The notes below the pieces were generated by a model. The model was not told where the DNA came from. It saw only the letters and a list, made by a program, of their open reading frames with translations, and did not search any database. Shown here one piece after another: positions 26,530 to 35,033 of a DNA stretch of 64,000 nt. The position numbers and the translations under genes were made by a program. Origin of the DNA: Plantactinospora endophytica (GTDB lineage: Bacteria > Actinomycetota > Actinomycetes > Mycobacteriales > Micromonosporaceae); the NCBI RefSeq assembly GCF_016862915.1, contig NZ_BONW01000021.1, forward strand, positions 523,616 to 587,615, written 5' to 3'. The stretch's first letter is position 1. Every line of letters starts with the position of its first letter.

Positions 26530-28167
26530 ATGAGCGCCACACTGATCGCCAAGGACCTCGCCGCCGGACACGGCGACCGGGTGCTCTTCGCCGACCTCGA
26601 ACTCGTCGTCGCCCCCGGTGACGTGATCGGGGTGGTCGGGGTCAACGGCGCCGGCAAGTCCACGCTGCTGCGTACCCTGGCCGGCCGGCAGCCGCTCGAA
26701 CACGGCACCCTGGCGCTCAACCCGCCCTCGGCGACCGTCGGCCACCTGCCGCAGGAGCCGGACCGGCGGCCCGGCGAGACGGTCCGGGAGTTCCTCGGCC
26801 GGCGGACCGGGGTGACCGCCGCGCAGGCCGAACTCGACGCGGCGACCGAGGCGCTGACCGACGGCGCCGCCGGAGCCGACGACCGGTACGCGACCGCGTT
26901 GGAACGTTGGCTCGGCCTCGGCGGCGCCGACCTGGACGAGCGGGCCGAGCAGGTCGCCGCCGAACTCGGGCTGGCGGTCGACCTGGCGCAGCCGATGACG
27001 GCGCTCTCCGGCGGCCAGGCGGCCCGGGCCGGGCTGGCGTCGCTGCTGCTCAGCCGATACGACATCTTCCTGCTGGACGAGCCGACGAACGATCTCGACC
27101 TGGCCGGGCTGGACCGGCTGGAGGAGTTCGTCACCGGGCTGCGTGCCGGCACCGTCCTGGTCAGCCACGACCGCGAGTTCCTGACCCGGACGGTGACCCG
27201 GGTCCTCGAACTCGACCTGCACCAGCAGCAGGTCCGACAGTACGGCGGTGGTTACGCCGCCTACCTGGAGGAACGCGAGGTGGCCCGCCGGCACGCCCGC
27301 GCCGACTACGAGGAGTACGCCGACACCCGGGCCTCGTTGGAGGCCCGTGCCCGGTCCCAGCGGGCCTGGATGGAGAAGGGCGTCAAGAACGCCCGCCGGA
27401 AGGCGACCGACAACGACAAGATCGGCCGGAAGTTCCGGGCCGAGGCGACCGAGAAGCAGGCGGCCAAGGCCCGGCAGACCGAACGGCTGATCGAGCGGCT
27501 GGAGGTGGTCGAGGAGCCGCGCAAGGAATGGCAGCTCAAGATGGAGATCGCCGCCGCGCCCCGGGCCGGTGCGATCGTGGCGGCGCTGCGCGGCGCGGTC
27601 GTCCGGCGCGGCGACTTCACCCTCGGCCCGGTCGACCTCCAGGTGGACTGGGCGGACCGGGTGGTGATCACCGGTGCCAACGGCTCGGGCAAGTCGACGC
27701 TGCTGGCGGCCCTGCTCGGCCGGCTGCCGCTGGACGCCGGGCACGCCTCGCTCGGCCCCGGCGTCGTGGTCGGCGAGGTCGACCAGGCCCGGGGACTCTT
27801 CGTCGGCGGCCAGCCCCTGCTGGACGCCTTCGGCGCCGCCGTACCGGAACTGGCGCCGGCCGACGTGCGTACCCTGCTCGCCAAGTTCGGGCTGCGTGCG
27901 GCACACGTACTGCGGCCCGCAGACAGCCTCTCGCCGGGCGAGCGGACCCGGGCGGCGCTGGCCCTGCTCCAGGGGCGGGGCGTCAACCTGCTGGTCCTGG
28001 ACGAGCCGACCAATCACCTCGACCTGCCCGCGATCGAGCAGCTCGAATCGGCCCTGGAGTCGTACCCCGGAACGTTGCTGCTGGTCACGCACGACCGCCG
28101 GATGCTGGAGACGCTCCGGGCGACCCGGCACGTCCGGGTCGACGGCGGCCGGGTCACCGAGTCCTGA
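26530..28167 (+). CDS. ABC-F family ATPase (ribosome protection type)
   Basis: 545 residues with two ABC ATPase domains and no membrane segments. Walker A motifs are GVNGAGKST (~36-44) and GANGSGKST (~382-390), signatures ALSGGQAARAG and LSPGERTRAAL, Walker B LLDEPTNDLDL and LVLDEPTNHLDL. The linker (~240-330) is a charged helical hairpin of the kind that reaches into the ribosomal P-site. ABC-F proteins act in translation or give resistance to ribosome-targeting antibiotics; which of the two cannot be told from sequence. No antibiotic cluster adjoins it. Confidence 0.92.
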   Translation: MSATLIAKDLAAGHGDRVLFADLELVVAPGDVIGVVGVNGAGKSTLLRTLAGRQPLEHGTLALNPPSATVGHLPQEPDRRPGETVREFLGRRTGVTAAQAELDAATEALTDGAAGADDRYATALERWLGLGGADLDERAEQVAAELGLAVDLAQPMTALSGGQAARAGLASLLLSRYDIFLLDEPTNDLDLAGLDRLEEFVTGLRAGTVLVSHDREFLTRTVTRVLELDLHQQQVRQYGGGYAAYLEEREVARRHARADYEEYADTRASLEARARSQRAWMEKGVKNARRKATDNDKIGRKFRAEATEKQAAKARQTERLIERLEVVEEPRKEWQLKMEIAAAPRAGAIVAALRGAVVRRGDFTLGPVDLQVDWADRVVITGANGSGKSTLLAALLGRLPLDAGHASLGPGVVVGEVDQARGLFVGGQPLLDAFGAAVPELAPADVRTLLAKFGLRAAHVLRPADSLSPGERTRAALALLQGRGVNLLVLDEPTNHLDLPAIEQLESALESYPGTLLLVTHDRRMLETLRATRHVRVDGGRVTES

Positions 28168-28254
28168 TCCTGCTCCGCCGCCCGCGTCGACGGCCGCTTC
28201 CTCCCCGCATCGACGGCCGTTTCCTCCGTCGTCCTGCTGGGCAATAACTACGCC

Positions 28255-28572
28255 ATGCTCAGATGGGAGTACGCCCTGTTGGTGCGCCGGCGCCAACCCC
28301 GGATCGACGAGACCGGCTGGGAACTCGTCTACACCTGGTACGGCCCGGACGGCGCCGTGCTCGACGTGTCTCCGTACGGGGACACCGCGCTCGCCCACCT
28401 CAACCGGGCCGGTACCGATGGTTGGGAACTCGTCTCGGTGACCGAGGACGGCAACATGCAGGGCAGCGCCGAACTGCACCGCTACCACATGAAACGGGTG
28501 CTGCGGGCGGTCGCGCCCCGGCCGAGGCTGCGCAACCTGGGCCGTGCCGGCCGGCGGGCACCCACCGGCTGA
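28255..28572 (+). CDS. Small hypothetical protein, DUF4177-like
   Basis: 105 residues. The first ~80 (MLRWEYALLVRRR, ...LNRAGTDGWELVSVTEDG...HRYHMKRVL) match the pattern of small DUF4177-type proteins, where LNxxGxxGWELV is the hallmark. The last ~20 residues are basic. No catalytic residues are evident and no ribosome site is obvious. Confidence 0.7.
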   Translation: MLRWEYALLVRRRQPRIDETGWELVYTWYGPDGAVLDVSPYGDTALAHLNRAGTDGWELVSVTEDGNMQGSAELHRYHMKRVLRAVAPRPRLRNLGRAGRRAPTG

Positions 28573-28618
28573 CGCCCCCCGGACCCGGGGACCGCACGGC
28601 CACCTCCCGACCTGGCGC

Positions 28619-28666
28619 CTTCCGACCCGGTGCCCTTCCGACCCGGTGCCCTTCCGACCCGGTGCC
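28619..28666. repeat. Three perfect 16-bp tandem repeats
   Basis: CTTCCGACCCGGTGCC occurs at 28619, 28635 and 28651, with a diverged fourth copy after. It lies in the spacer before the BON-methyltransferase gene. Copies are directly adjacent, so this is not a CRISPR array. Confidence 0.85.
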
Positions 28667-28746
28667 CTTCCGGCCCGGCGGCCTCCGGCCCGGCGGGGCG
28701 AGGCGTAGACCGGACGATTCCGGGTAGCCCCGGCCGGGAGGTGGTG

Positions 28747-29469
28747 ATGGTCGCGCAACTGCACAGGGCGCCCTCCGGCGAACGGTTGCGGGCGATCGAC
28801 GGGTTCCTCGGCACGGCGTACGCCGATCTCGTCGAGCACGACGACCGGTTGCGCGGCACGGCGGTGCAGGCACGGTTCGACCGGGGCGTCGCCCACCTGA
28901 CCGGCGAGGTCGCCGACCGGGACGAACTGGCACTGGTACGCCGACTCGTCGGCCGGCTGGACGGCGTACTGGCGGTCTGGTCCACGGTACGGGTGGCCGG
29001 CCGGGAGCCGGTGGTGATGGATCTCGGCTGTGGCGCCGCCAAGCAGTACCCCGGCAACCTCGGGCTCGACCTGCGGATGGCGCCGGGGGTGGACGCCCAG
29101 GCCGACCTCTCCGGCCCGTTGCCGCTGGCCGGCGACTCGGTCGACGTGATCTTCACGGTGCACATCCTGGAGCACCTGATCGACTTCCTGACCCTGGTCG
29201 ACGAGTGCCACCGGGTACTCCGGCCCGGCGGCGTACTACACGTGATGAGCCCCTGGTGGGGGCACGTGAACGCGGTCGCCGACCCGACCCACGTACGCCT
29301 GCTGGACGTGCAGACGTTCAAGCACATGTGCGACCGCCATCCGGGTGCGCCCCGGTGGTATCCGCTGCACACCGGCTGCGACGGCGCGTCGGTCTTCGCC
29401 GACCTGACCCCGCTCGACGCCGACGAGCCCGGCCCGGACCCCGGCCACCTGGCCCGGTTCTTCGACTGA
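28747..29469 (+). CDS. BON domain fused to class I SAM-dependent methyltransferase
   Basis: 240 residues from ATG 28747 (GGGAGG 7 bases upstream). Residues ~40-84 (QARFDRGVAHLTGEVADRDE and VLAVWSTVRVAG) resemble a BON fold, normally a lipid- or protein-binding module of envelope proteins. Residues ~88-240 are a type-11 methyltransferase: VVMDLGCGAAKQY (SAM loop), LPLAGDSVDVIF, HILEHL and RVLRPGGVLHVM. No signal peptide is present, so it is cytosolic. The substrate is unknown, and the fusion is unusual. Confidence 0.8.
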   Translation: MVAQLHRAPSGERLRAIDGFLGTAYADLVEHDDRLRGTAVQARFDRGVAHLTGEVADRDELALVRRLVGRLDGVLAVWSTVRVAGREPVVMDLGCGAAKQYPGNLGLDLRMAPGVDAQADLSGPLPLAGDSVDVIFTVHILEHLIDFLTLVDECHRVLRPGGVLHVMSPWWGHVNAVADPTHVRLLDVQTFKHMCDRHPGAPRWYPLHTGCDGASVFADLTPLDADEPGPDPGHLARFFD

Positions 29470-29594
29470 ACCGACCCGTTCTCACCGTGTTCAGGTCGGC
29501 AGGTGCCGCCACTGCGGGGCCGGCAGGCATGTAGCGGGGTCCGGCGGGAATGGACCGGTGTCGGATCGGGCGAGCGTTCGGGGAGGGCCGGTAG

Positions 29595-30530
29595 ATGCGT
29601 GCCGTCATGTCTGAGTCGTTTGGGGCGATGCCGGAGGTCCGGGAGATGCCGGAGCCGACGCCCGGTGACGGCGAGGTGAAGATCGAGGTGCAGGCGTCGT
29701 CCCTGAACGGGTTCGACGCCAAGCTCGCCGGAGGCTTCCTGAAGGGCGGGATCGAGCACCAGTACCCGGTGATCCTCGGCCGCGACTTCGCCGGCATCGT
29801 CACCGAGGTCGGGCCGGGCGTCAGCGGGTTCATGCCCGGCGAGAAGGTCTTCGGCGTGGTGTCCAAGCCGGGACTCGGCGACGGCTCGTTCGGCGAGTAC
29901 GTCGTCGTACCGGAGGAGATCGGCCTCGCGCCGCTGCCGGCCGGGCTCGACTACCGGGCTGCCGGGGTACTCGGGCTGGCCGGGGTCGCCGCGCTGGCCA
30001 CCGTGGACGCGGTCGCGCCGGTGCACGGCGAGACGCTGCTGATCTCCGGGGCGACCGGCGGGGTCGGCCACTACGCCGTACAGCTCGCCGCCGCGCGCGG
30101 CGCCACCGTGATCGCCACCGCCGAGGCCGGACCGCAGGCCGACCTGCTGTACGAACTCGGCGCCGCGCACACCGTGGACCACCGGGGCGACCTGGCCGCA
30201 CAGGTTCGGCAGCTCGCACCGGACGGGGTGGACAGCGCCGTCCACCTGGCCGGTGATCCGGAGTCGGTCGCCGACCTGGTGACTCCCGGCGGCCGGTTCT
30301 CCTCCACTCTCGGCGTGGACTCCGAGCAGCTCGGCGACCGGGCACTGAGCGTCACCCCGATCGACGCGATCGCGGACCGGATCGTGCTCGACCACCTCGC
30401 CACCGAGGTCGCCGCCGACCGGCTGCGCCCGTCCATCGCCCGCACCTACCTGCTGGACGAGGTCCCGCAGGCGTTCGCCGACTTCAACAACAGCGGTACC
30501 GTCGGCAAGCTCGCCATCGCGGTCGCCTGA
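29595..30530 (+). CDS. Zinc-independent NADP-dependent quinone oxidoreductase (MDR)
   Basis: 311 residues. GroES-like N-terminus (ILGRDFAGIVTEVGPGV) and a Rossmann domain with LLISGATGGVGHYAVQLAAA (AxGGVG, ~142-161). It lacks the catalytic zinc Cys/His pair, as in quinone oxidoreductase/crotonyl reductase branches. It probably reduces quinones or enones with NADPH. Monocistronic; an inverted repeat follows at 30545. Confidence 0.9.
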   Translation: MRAVMSESFGAMPEVREMPEPTPGDGEVKIEVQASSLNGFDAKLAGGFLKGGIEHQYPVILGRDFAGIVTEVGPGVSGFMPGEKVFGVVSKPGLGDGSFGEYVVVPEEIGLAPLPAGLDYRAAGVLGLAGVAALATVDAVAPVHGETLLISGATGGVGHYAVQLAAARGATVIATAEAGPQADLLYELGAAHTVDHRGDLAAQVRQLAPDGVDSAVHLAGDPESVADLVTPGGRFSSTLGVDSEQLGDRALSVTPIDAIADRIVLDHLATEVAADRLRPSIARTYLLDEVPQAFADFNNSGTVGKLAIAVA

Positions 30531-30544
30531 CATTTGTGTGTATC

Positions 30545-30579
30545 GGGGTTACCGCGCCGGGTGTGTCGGCGGTTACCCC
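30545..30579. promoter_or_regulatory. Inverted repeat between oxidoreductase and YciI-like genes
   Basis: GGGGTTACCGC (30545-30555) and GCGGTTACCCC (30569-30579) pair at 10 of 11 positions. It may terminate the upstream gene or bind a regulator of the downstream one. A second 19-bp palindrome (30578-30596) follows directly. Confidence 0.45.
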
Positions 30580-30611
30580 ACCGGCCCGGCCGGTGGTCGT
30601 AGGGTCGTCAC

Positions 30612-30890
30612 ATGATCGTTGTGGAACTTCGCTTCACCGGTGACCCCACCGCCAGGCTGGCGGCTCGACCGGCCCATCGGGAGTTGCTGGCCGGGCTGCA
30701 CGCCGACGGCCGGCTGGTGGCGGCCGGACCCTGGGAGGACGACTCGGGCGCCCTGCTGCTCTTCGACGCCGACGAGCCGACGGTACGGGAGGCTCTGGAC
30801 GCCGACCCCTACTACTCGACAACCGGGGTGAGCGTGGTGGCGCTACGGCCCTGGAAACCGGTGGTCGGCCGCACGCCGCCGCCCCGGTAG
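30612..30890 (+). CDS. YciI-family protein
   Basis: 92 residues of dimeric alpha-beta barrel type. It has the YciI features RPAHRELLAGLHADGRLVAA (conserved His with a following Asp/Gly) and ALDADPYYSTTGVSVVALRP. Members are small enzymes or accessory domains with an active-site His/Asp; the substrate is unknown. Confidence 0.82.
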   Translation: MIVVELRFTGDPTARLAARPAHRELLAGLHADGRLVAAGPWEDDSGALLLFDADEPTVREALDADPYYSTTGVSVVALRPWKPVVGRTPPPR

Positions 30891-30996
30891 CGCCACGCCG
30901 CCGCCCCGATAGCCGAGCCGACTCCCGGTGGCCGAGTCCCGGCGGCCGAGCCGTTCGGGAGCCGAGTCTCGGTAGCCGAGCCGTTCCGGTCGCTGG

Positions 30997-31839
30997 CTAG
31001 TGGCGGGGTTGCGGCTGGGCGGACTGCGCCGCCTGTACGGCCCAGTTGAGGGCGTAGTCGGCGACCTCCTCCCAGCCGGGCTGGCCCACCGTGTAGTGCG
31101 GCCGGCCCGGAAACTCCTTGTAGCCGGTGACCGCGGTCGACTTGCGGTAGCGGCCGGCGGTCGCCCTGGTCACCGACGGGGGTACCACGTGGTCGGCGCC
31201 CCCGGCGATCAGCAGCAGCGGCGCCCGCCGCTCGTTGCCGAAGTCCACCCGCAGCGCGGTACGGGGGTTCAGGTTCGCCAGCGCCGCGTCGAACAGCACA
31301 TTCCCGGCGGCGGGTACGTGATAGCGCCGGTAGACCTGCTCGGCCTCGGACCGGGACATGGTGTTCGTGAAGGCGTAGTGGAACTCGTCCAGGCTCAGCG
31401 GTACGGCCCGGTGCCGGTTCGCCGGATTGCGCAGTACCGGCAGGCTGGCCCGCAGGGTCGACAGCGGCAGCCGGGTGACTCCCCTGATCGGGGCCGAGTC
31501 GATCCCGACACAGGCCGCGCCGAGTCCCCGGTCCAGCAGCATCTGCGCGAACGCGCCGCCGAACGAGTGGCCCATGATGATCGGCGGACCGGGCAGGTCT
31601 CGGACGATCCGCTCGTAGTGGTCGACGATCTCACCGATGGTCAGCTCGGCGATCGGCGCGGAGTTCTGCCGCAACGTATCGACGTCGGCGTCCATCCCGG
31701 GCCAGGCGGGGGTCAGCACCTGGAACCCGGCACTCCGGTACCGGTCGGCCCAGTGCTCCCAACTCCGGGAGGTCAGCCACAGGCCGTGGATCAGCACGAC
31801 GGTGTCGGGTCGGGTCGGTTCAGTGGGCAGCAGGGGCAT
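30997..31839 (-). CDS. Alpha/beta-hydrolase
   Basis: 280 residues from ATG 31839, after GAAGAGGACGAC. Motifs: TVVLIHGLWLTSRSWEHW (oxyanion hole HG), nucleophile elbow IIMGHSFGGAFAQ (Ser ~94), late Asp in LLIAGGADHVVPP and His in FPGRPHYTVGQPGW. Probably a cytosolic esterase or lipase-like enzyme. No partner genes. Confidence 0.88.
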   Translation of the reverse strand: MPLLPTEPTRPDTVVLIHGLWLTSRSWEHWADRYRSAGFQVLTPAWPGMDADVDTLRQNSAPIAELTIGEIVDHYERIVRDLPGPPIIMGHSFGGAFAQMLLDRGLGAACVGIDSAPIRGVTRLPLSTLRASLPVLRNPANRHRAVPLSLDEFHYAFTNTMSRSEAEQVYRRYHVPAAGNVLFDAALANLNPRTALRVDFGNERRAPLLLIAGGADHVVPPSVTRATAGRYRKSTAVTGYKEFPGRPHYTVGQPGWEEVADYALNWAVQAAQSAQPQPRH

Positions 31840-32185
31840 GTCGTCCTCTTCCGGCGTGTCGGGCCCGGTCGACGAGATGACGGCCCTGTGTCCCTTCCGG
31901 GCATGCCGTCCGCTACCGATTCCGGGCGTGCCGTCCTTTTCCGGCCGGCCGTGCTTCCGGTGCCGACCGCTCCGGGCACCGTGGCCGCGCCGCCACTGCC
32001 GGGATACCCCTGACCGACTGCCCCAACCCGGGCCACCGCCGCCCGGCCCCGCCACGCTCCGCCCGCCTCGGCGGTGGTGAACCCGCCCCGCCCGACCGTA
32101 CCCCCTGGTCACACCAGCCCCGGTCCGCCCGGCCGGCCGTACCCCTGCTCACGAGTGCGGAGACGACGGCCGGCAGGCGTGGGGG
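31840..32185. other. Intergenic spacer without gene
   Basis: Very GC-rich and low in protein-like content on both strands. It holds two copies of TTCCGGGC(A/G)TGCCGTCC around 31890-31935. No promoter or hairpin was convincingly identified. Confidence 0.5.
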
Positions 32186-33019
32186 TCAGCGGTCGAGTCG
32201 CCGGTACAGGCGTACCGAGAGCGGGAGGAAGATCGCGGTCAGCAGGATCGGCCAGCCCAGCGCCAGCGGCACGGCGTACCGGCCGAGCCAGGAGCCGCCG
32301 CCCCAGCCCGGGTTGTCGAAGAGATCCCGGGTGGCGGAAACCGTCGCGGAGAGCGGGTTCAGCTCTGCCAGCACGCCGAGCCAGCCCGGCATGGTCTCGG
32401 GCGAGACGAGGGCGTTGGAGAGGAACAGCACCGGCCAGACCAGGATCTGCAACGCGACCAGCGCCTCCGGGTTGCGCAGCAGCAGGGCGAGGTAGATACC
32501 GATCCAGAGCACGGCGAACCGGAGCAGCAGGAGCAGCCCGAACCCGGCCAACGCGGCGGTGAGGCCGCCGTGCCACCGCCAGCCGACCGCGAGTCCGCAG
32601 CCGACCATCACCGCCAGCCCGAGCGCCGCGTGCAGCAGGTCGGCGACGCTGCGACCGACCACCACCGCCGAGCCGGCCATCGGCATCGCCCGGAACCGGT
32701 CGGTGATCCCCCGGGAGGCGTCGGTGGCGACCGCGGCGTAGCTGGCCTCGATGCCGAAGAGCATGGTCATGGCGTACATGCCCGGCATCAGGAACTCCCG
32801 GTAGTCGCCACCGCCGGGCACTGCCATCCCGCCGCCGAACAGGTAGCCGAACATCAGAACCACCATGATCGGGAAGAGCAGTCCGAGGACGATCTGCACC
32901 GGTTGGCGGATCCAGTGGGCCAGCTCACGGCGGGTGATCGTCCAACTGTCCACGACCGCCCAGCGCAGCCGGTCCGCCGGCTGCCCGGGTACGGGCGGGA
33001 TCGTCGTCGTCGCGGTCAC
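32186..33019 (-). CDS. ABC-2 type exporter permease (DrrB-like)
   Basis: 277 residues with six hydrophobic segments, beginning about residue 38 (QIVLGLLFPIMVVLMFGYLF), and the ABC-2 loop ATDASRGITDRFRAMPM typical of Drr-type daunorubicin/antibiotic exporters. The start GTG overlaps the stop of the ATPase gene by 4 bases, so the two are co-translated. The exporter is likely controlled by the divergent TetR gene. The cargo is unknown. Confidence 0.9.
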   Translation of the reverse strand: MTATTTIPPVPGQPADRLRWAVVDSWTITRRELAHWIRQPVQIVLGLLFPIMVVLMFGYLFGGGMAVPGGGDYREFLMPGMYAMTMLFGIEASYAAVATDASRGITDRFRAMPMAGSAVVVGRSVADLLHAALGLAVMVGCGLAVGWRWHGGLTAALAGFGLLLLLRFAVLWIGIYLALLLRNPEALVALQILVWPVLFLSNALVSPETMPGWLGVLAELNPLSATVSATRDLFDNPGWGGGSWLGRYAVPLALGWPILLTAIFLPLSVRLYRRLDR

Positions 33020-34002
33020 CGTGCCACCTCCCGGTCGCGCTCGTCGGACTCGCGGTCGGCGTCCGTGAGGTGCAGGAACACCTCGTCCAGGGTCGGCCGG
33101 CGCAGCACGATGTTCTCGGCCGCGACGCCCCGCTCGTCGAGCCCGCGTACCAGCGCGGTGAGGGTGCCGATCCGGTCGGCGACCGGCGCACTGACCCGCC
33201 GGTTATCGTCGTCGCGGACGACCGGGCCGTCGGTGATCCGGCCGAGCAGGGTGGCGGCCTCCGGCAGGTCGTCGACCCGGTGCAGGACGACGTCGATCCG
33301 GTCGCCGCCGAGCCGGCTCTTCAGGGCGTCCGGCGTACCGTCGGCGACGATCCGGCCGGCGTCGACCACCGAGATCCGGTCGGCGAGTTGGTCGGCCTCG
33401 TCGAGATACTGGGTGGTGAGCAGCACCGTCGTGCCGGCGCCGACCAGTGCGCGTACCGCCGCCCACACCTCGTTGCGGCCGCGCGGGTCGAGCCCGGTCG
33501 TCGGCTCGTCGAGGAAGAGCACCGCCGGGGCCAGGATCAGCCCGGCGGCCAGGTCGAGCCGGCGCCGCATCCCGCCCGAGTACCGCCCGACCGGCTTGTC
33601 GGCGCTGTCCGCCAGCCCGAACCGGTGCAACAGCTCGTCCGCCCGCCGGTCAGCGACCCTACCCGGCAGGTGGTAGAGCCGGCCGAACATCGCCAGGTTC
33701 TGCCGCCCGGAGAGGATCTCGTCCACCGCCGCGTACTGGCCGACCAGCCCGATCCGGTAGCGCACCTGCTCGGGCTGGCGGGCGACGTCGTACCCGGCCA
33801 CCTCGGCGCGACCGGCGTCGAACCGGAGCAGCGTGGTGAGGATGCGTACCGCCGTCGTCTTGCCGGCACCGTTCGGCCCGAGCAGGCCGTGCACGGTGCC
33901 GGTCGGCACGTTCAGGTCGAGCCTGTCCAGGGCGTGCCGGTCGCCGTACCGCTTACGCAGTCCTTCGGCGCGGATCGCCAGATCTGTCCCGTGCATGACC
34001 AC
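33016..34002 (-). CDS. ABC exporter ATPase (DrrA-like)
   Basis: 328 residues: LGPNGAGKTTAVRIL (Walker A), RYSGGMRRRLDLA (signature), LFLDEPTTGLDPRG (Walker B) and a C-terminal ~80-residue extension with the motif LDEVFLHLTD typical of DrrA-type ATPases. It powers the adjacent permease. ATG 34002 or ATG 33996 may start it. Its promoter region contains two copies of a TetR-type operator. Confidence 0.92.
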   Translation of the reverse strand: MVMHGTDLAIRAEGLRKRYGDRHALDRLDLNVPTGTVHGLLGPNGAGKTTAVRILTTLLRFDAGRAEVAGYDVARQPEQVRYRIGLVGQYAAVDEILSGRQNLAMFGRLYHLPGRVADRRADELLHRFGLADSADKPVGRYSGGMRRRLDLAAGLILAPAVLFLDEPTTGLDPRGRNEVWAAVRALVGAGTTVLLTTQYLDEADQLADRISVVDAGRIVADGTPDALKSRLGGDRIDVVLHRVDDLPEAATLLGRITDGPVVRDDDNRRVSAPVADRIGTLTALVRGLDERGVAAENIVLRRPTLDEVFLHLTDADRESDERDREVAR

Positions 34003-34011
34003 CCCAAATCA

Positions 34012-34059
34012 CGTACACCGTATAGAGTTCCGACCGGAGACTATAGCGTACGCTGTACG
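34012..34059. promoter_or_regulatory. Paired TetR-type operators in the divergent promoter
   Basis: CGTACACCGTATAG (34012-34025) and CGTACGCTGTACG (34047-34059) share the pattern CGTACnCnGTA. The second is a perfect 5-3-5 palindrome. They lie 35 bases apart between the exporter ATPase and the TetR gene and probably repress both directions. Confidence 0.7.
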
Positions 34060-34085
34060 GAGTTCAAGCCAGGGAGAATGACGAG

Positions 34086-34883
34086 GTGACGACGGAGTAC
34101 AGCGGCAGCGGCGATCCGAAGCGGAGCATGGAACTGCTCTGGGGCGTACCGGATCGTCCCCGGCGGGGACCGAAGCCCAAGCTCACGGTGGACCGGATCG
34201 TCCGGGCGGCGATCGGGATCGCCGACGCCGAGGGGCTGGCCGGGCTCTCCATGCGTCGGGTCGCCGACGAACTCGGGGTCACCGCGATGTCGCTCTACAC
34301 CTACGTGCCGGGCAAGGCCGAGCTGGTCGACGTGATGCTCGACACCGTGCACGCCCGGCCCGCCGAGGCCGACGACGGGCACGACGGGCACGGCGGCGTG
34401 GCTGATGGCGACGGCGACTGGCGTGGCCGGCTCGAACGACTGGCCCGGGAGAGCTACGAGCGCTACCGCCGCCATCCGTGGCTGCTCCAGGTCGCGACCA
34501 GTGTTCCGGTGCTCGGCCCGAACCTGTTGGCGAAGTACGACCGGGAACTCTCCGCCGTCGACGGGCTGGGCCTGACCGAGGTCGAGATGGACCTGCTGGT
34601 CAGCCTGGTCACCGACTACGTGCACGGCGCGGTACGCGGTGCCGTGGAGACCGCCCAGATGCAGCGGCGCACCGGGATGAGCACCGAACAGTGGTGGCAG
34701 AGCTACGAACCCCTGCTGGCGCAGGTGTTCGACCCCGAGCGCTACCCGGTGGCGGCCCGGGTCGGCGCGGCGGCCGGCGAGGAGTACCAGGCCCCGTACG
34801 ACCCGACCCGCTCGTTCGAGTTCGGCCTGCAACGGATGCTGGACGGGATCGAGGCGTTCGTCCGGAACCGGGCGGGTAGGTAG
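34086..34883 (+). CDS. TetR-family transcriptional regulator
   Basis: 265 residues from GTG 34086. N-terminal HTH (LTVDRIVRAAIGIADAEGLA...MRRVADELGVTAMSLYTYV, ~33-75) and a long helical C-terminal ligand domain of the TetR_C_1 type (VEMDLLVSLVTDYVHGAVRG). A Gly/Asp/His-rich loop (~95-115) is low complexity. Divergent from the drug-exporter genes, so it is their likely local repressor, released by the exported compound. Confidence 0.92.
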   Translation: MTTEYSGSGDPKRSMELLWGVPDRPRRGPKPKLTVDRIVRAAIGIADAEGLAGLSMRRVADELGVTAMSLYTYVPGKAELVDVMLDTVHARPAEADDGHDGHGGVADGDGDWRGRLERLARESYERYRRHPWLLQVATSVPVLGPNLLAKYDRELSAVDGLGLTEVEMDLLVSLVTDYVHGAVRGAVETAQMQRRTGMSTEQWWQSYEPLLAQVFDPERYPVAARVGAAAGEEYQAPYDPTRSFEFGLQRMLDGIEAFVRNRAGR

Positions 34884-35033
34884 TCGTCGCCTCCGTCCGG
34901 AGCCGCGCGGGCGGGCGGGTAACCGTCGGGGCCGGGAGGCGGGCAAGGTAGTCGTCGGGCCCGGCGGGCGGGCTTGCCGGGCGGACCCGTCGGTGCTTGG
35001 CTGAGACTCCTTCGGTTTCCGCTGGGGGTACCC

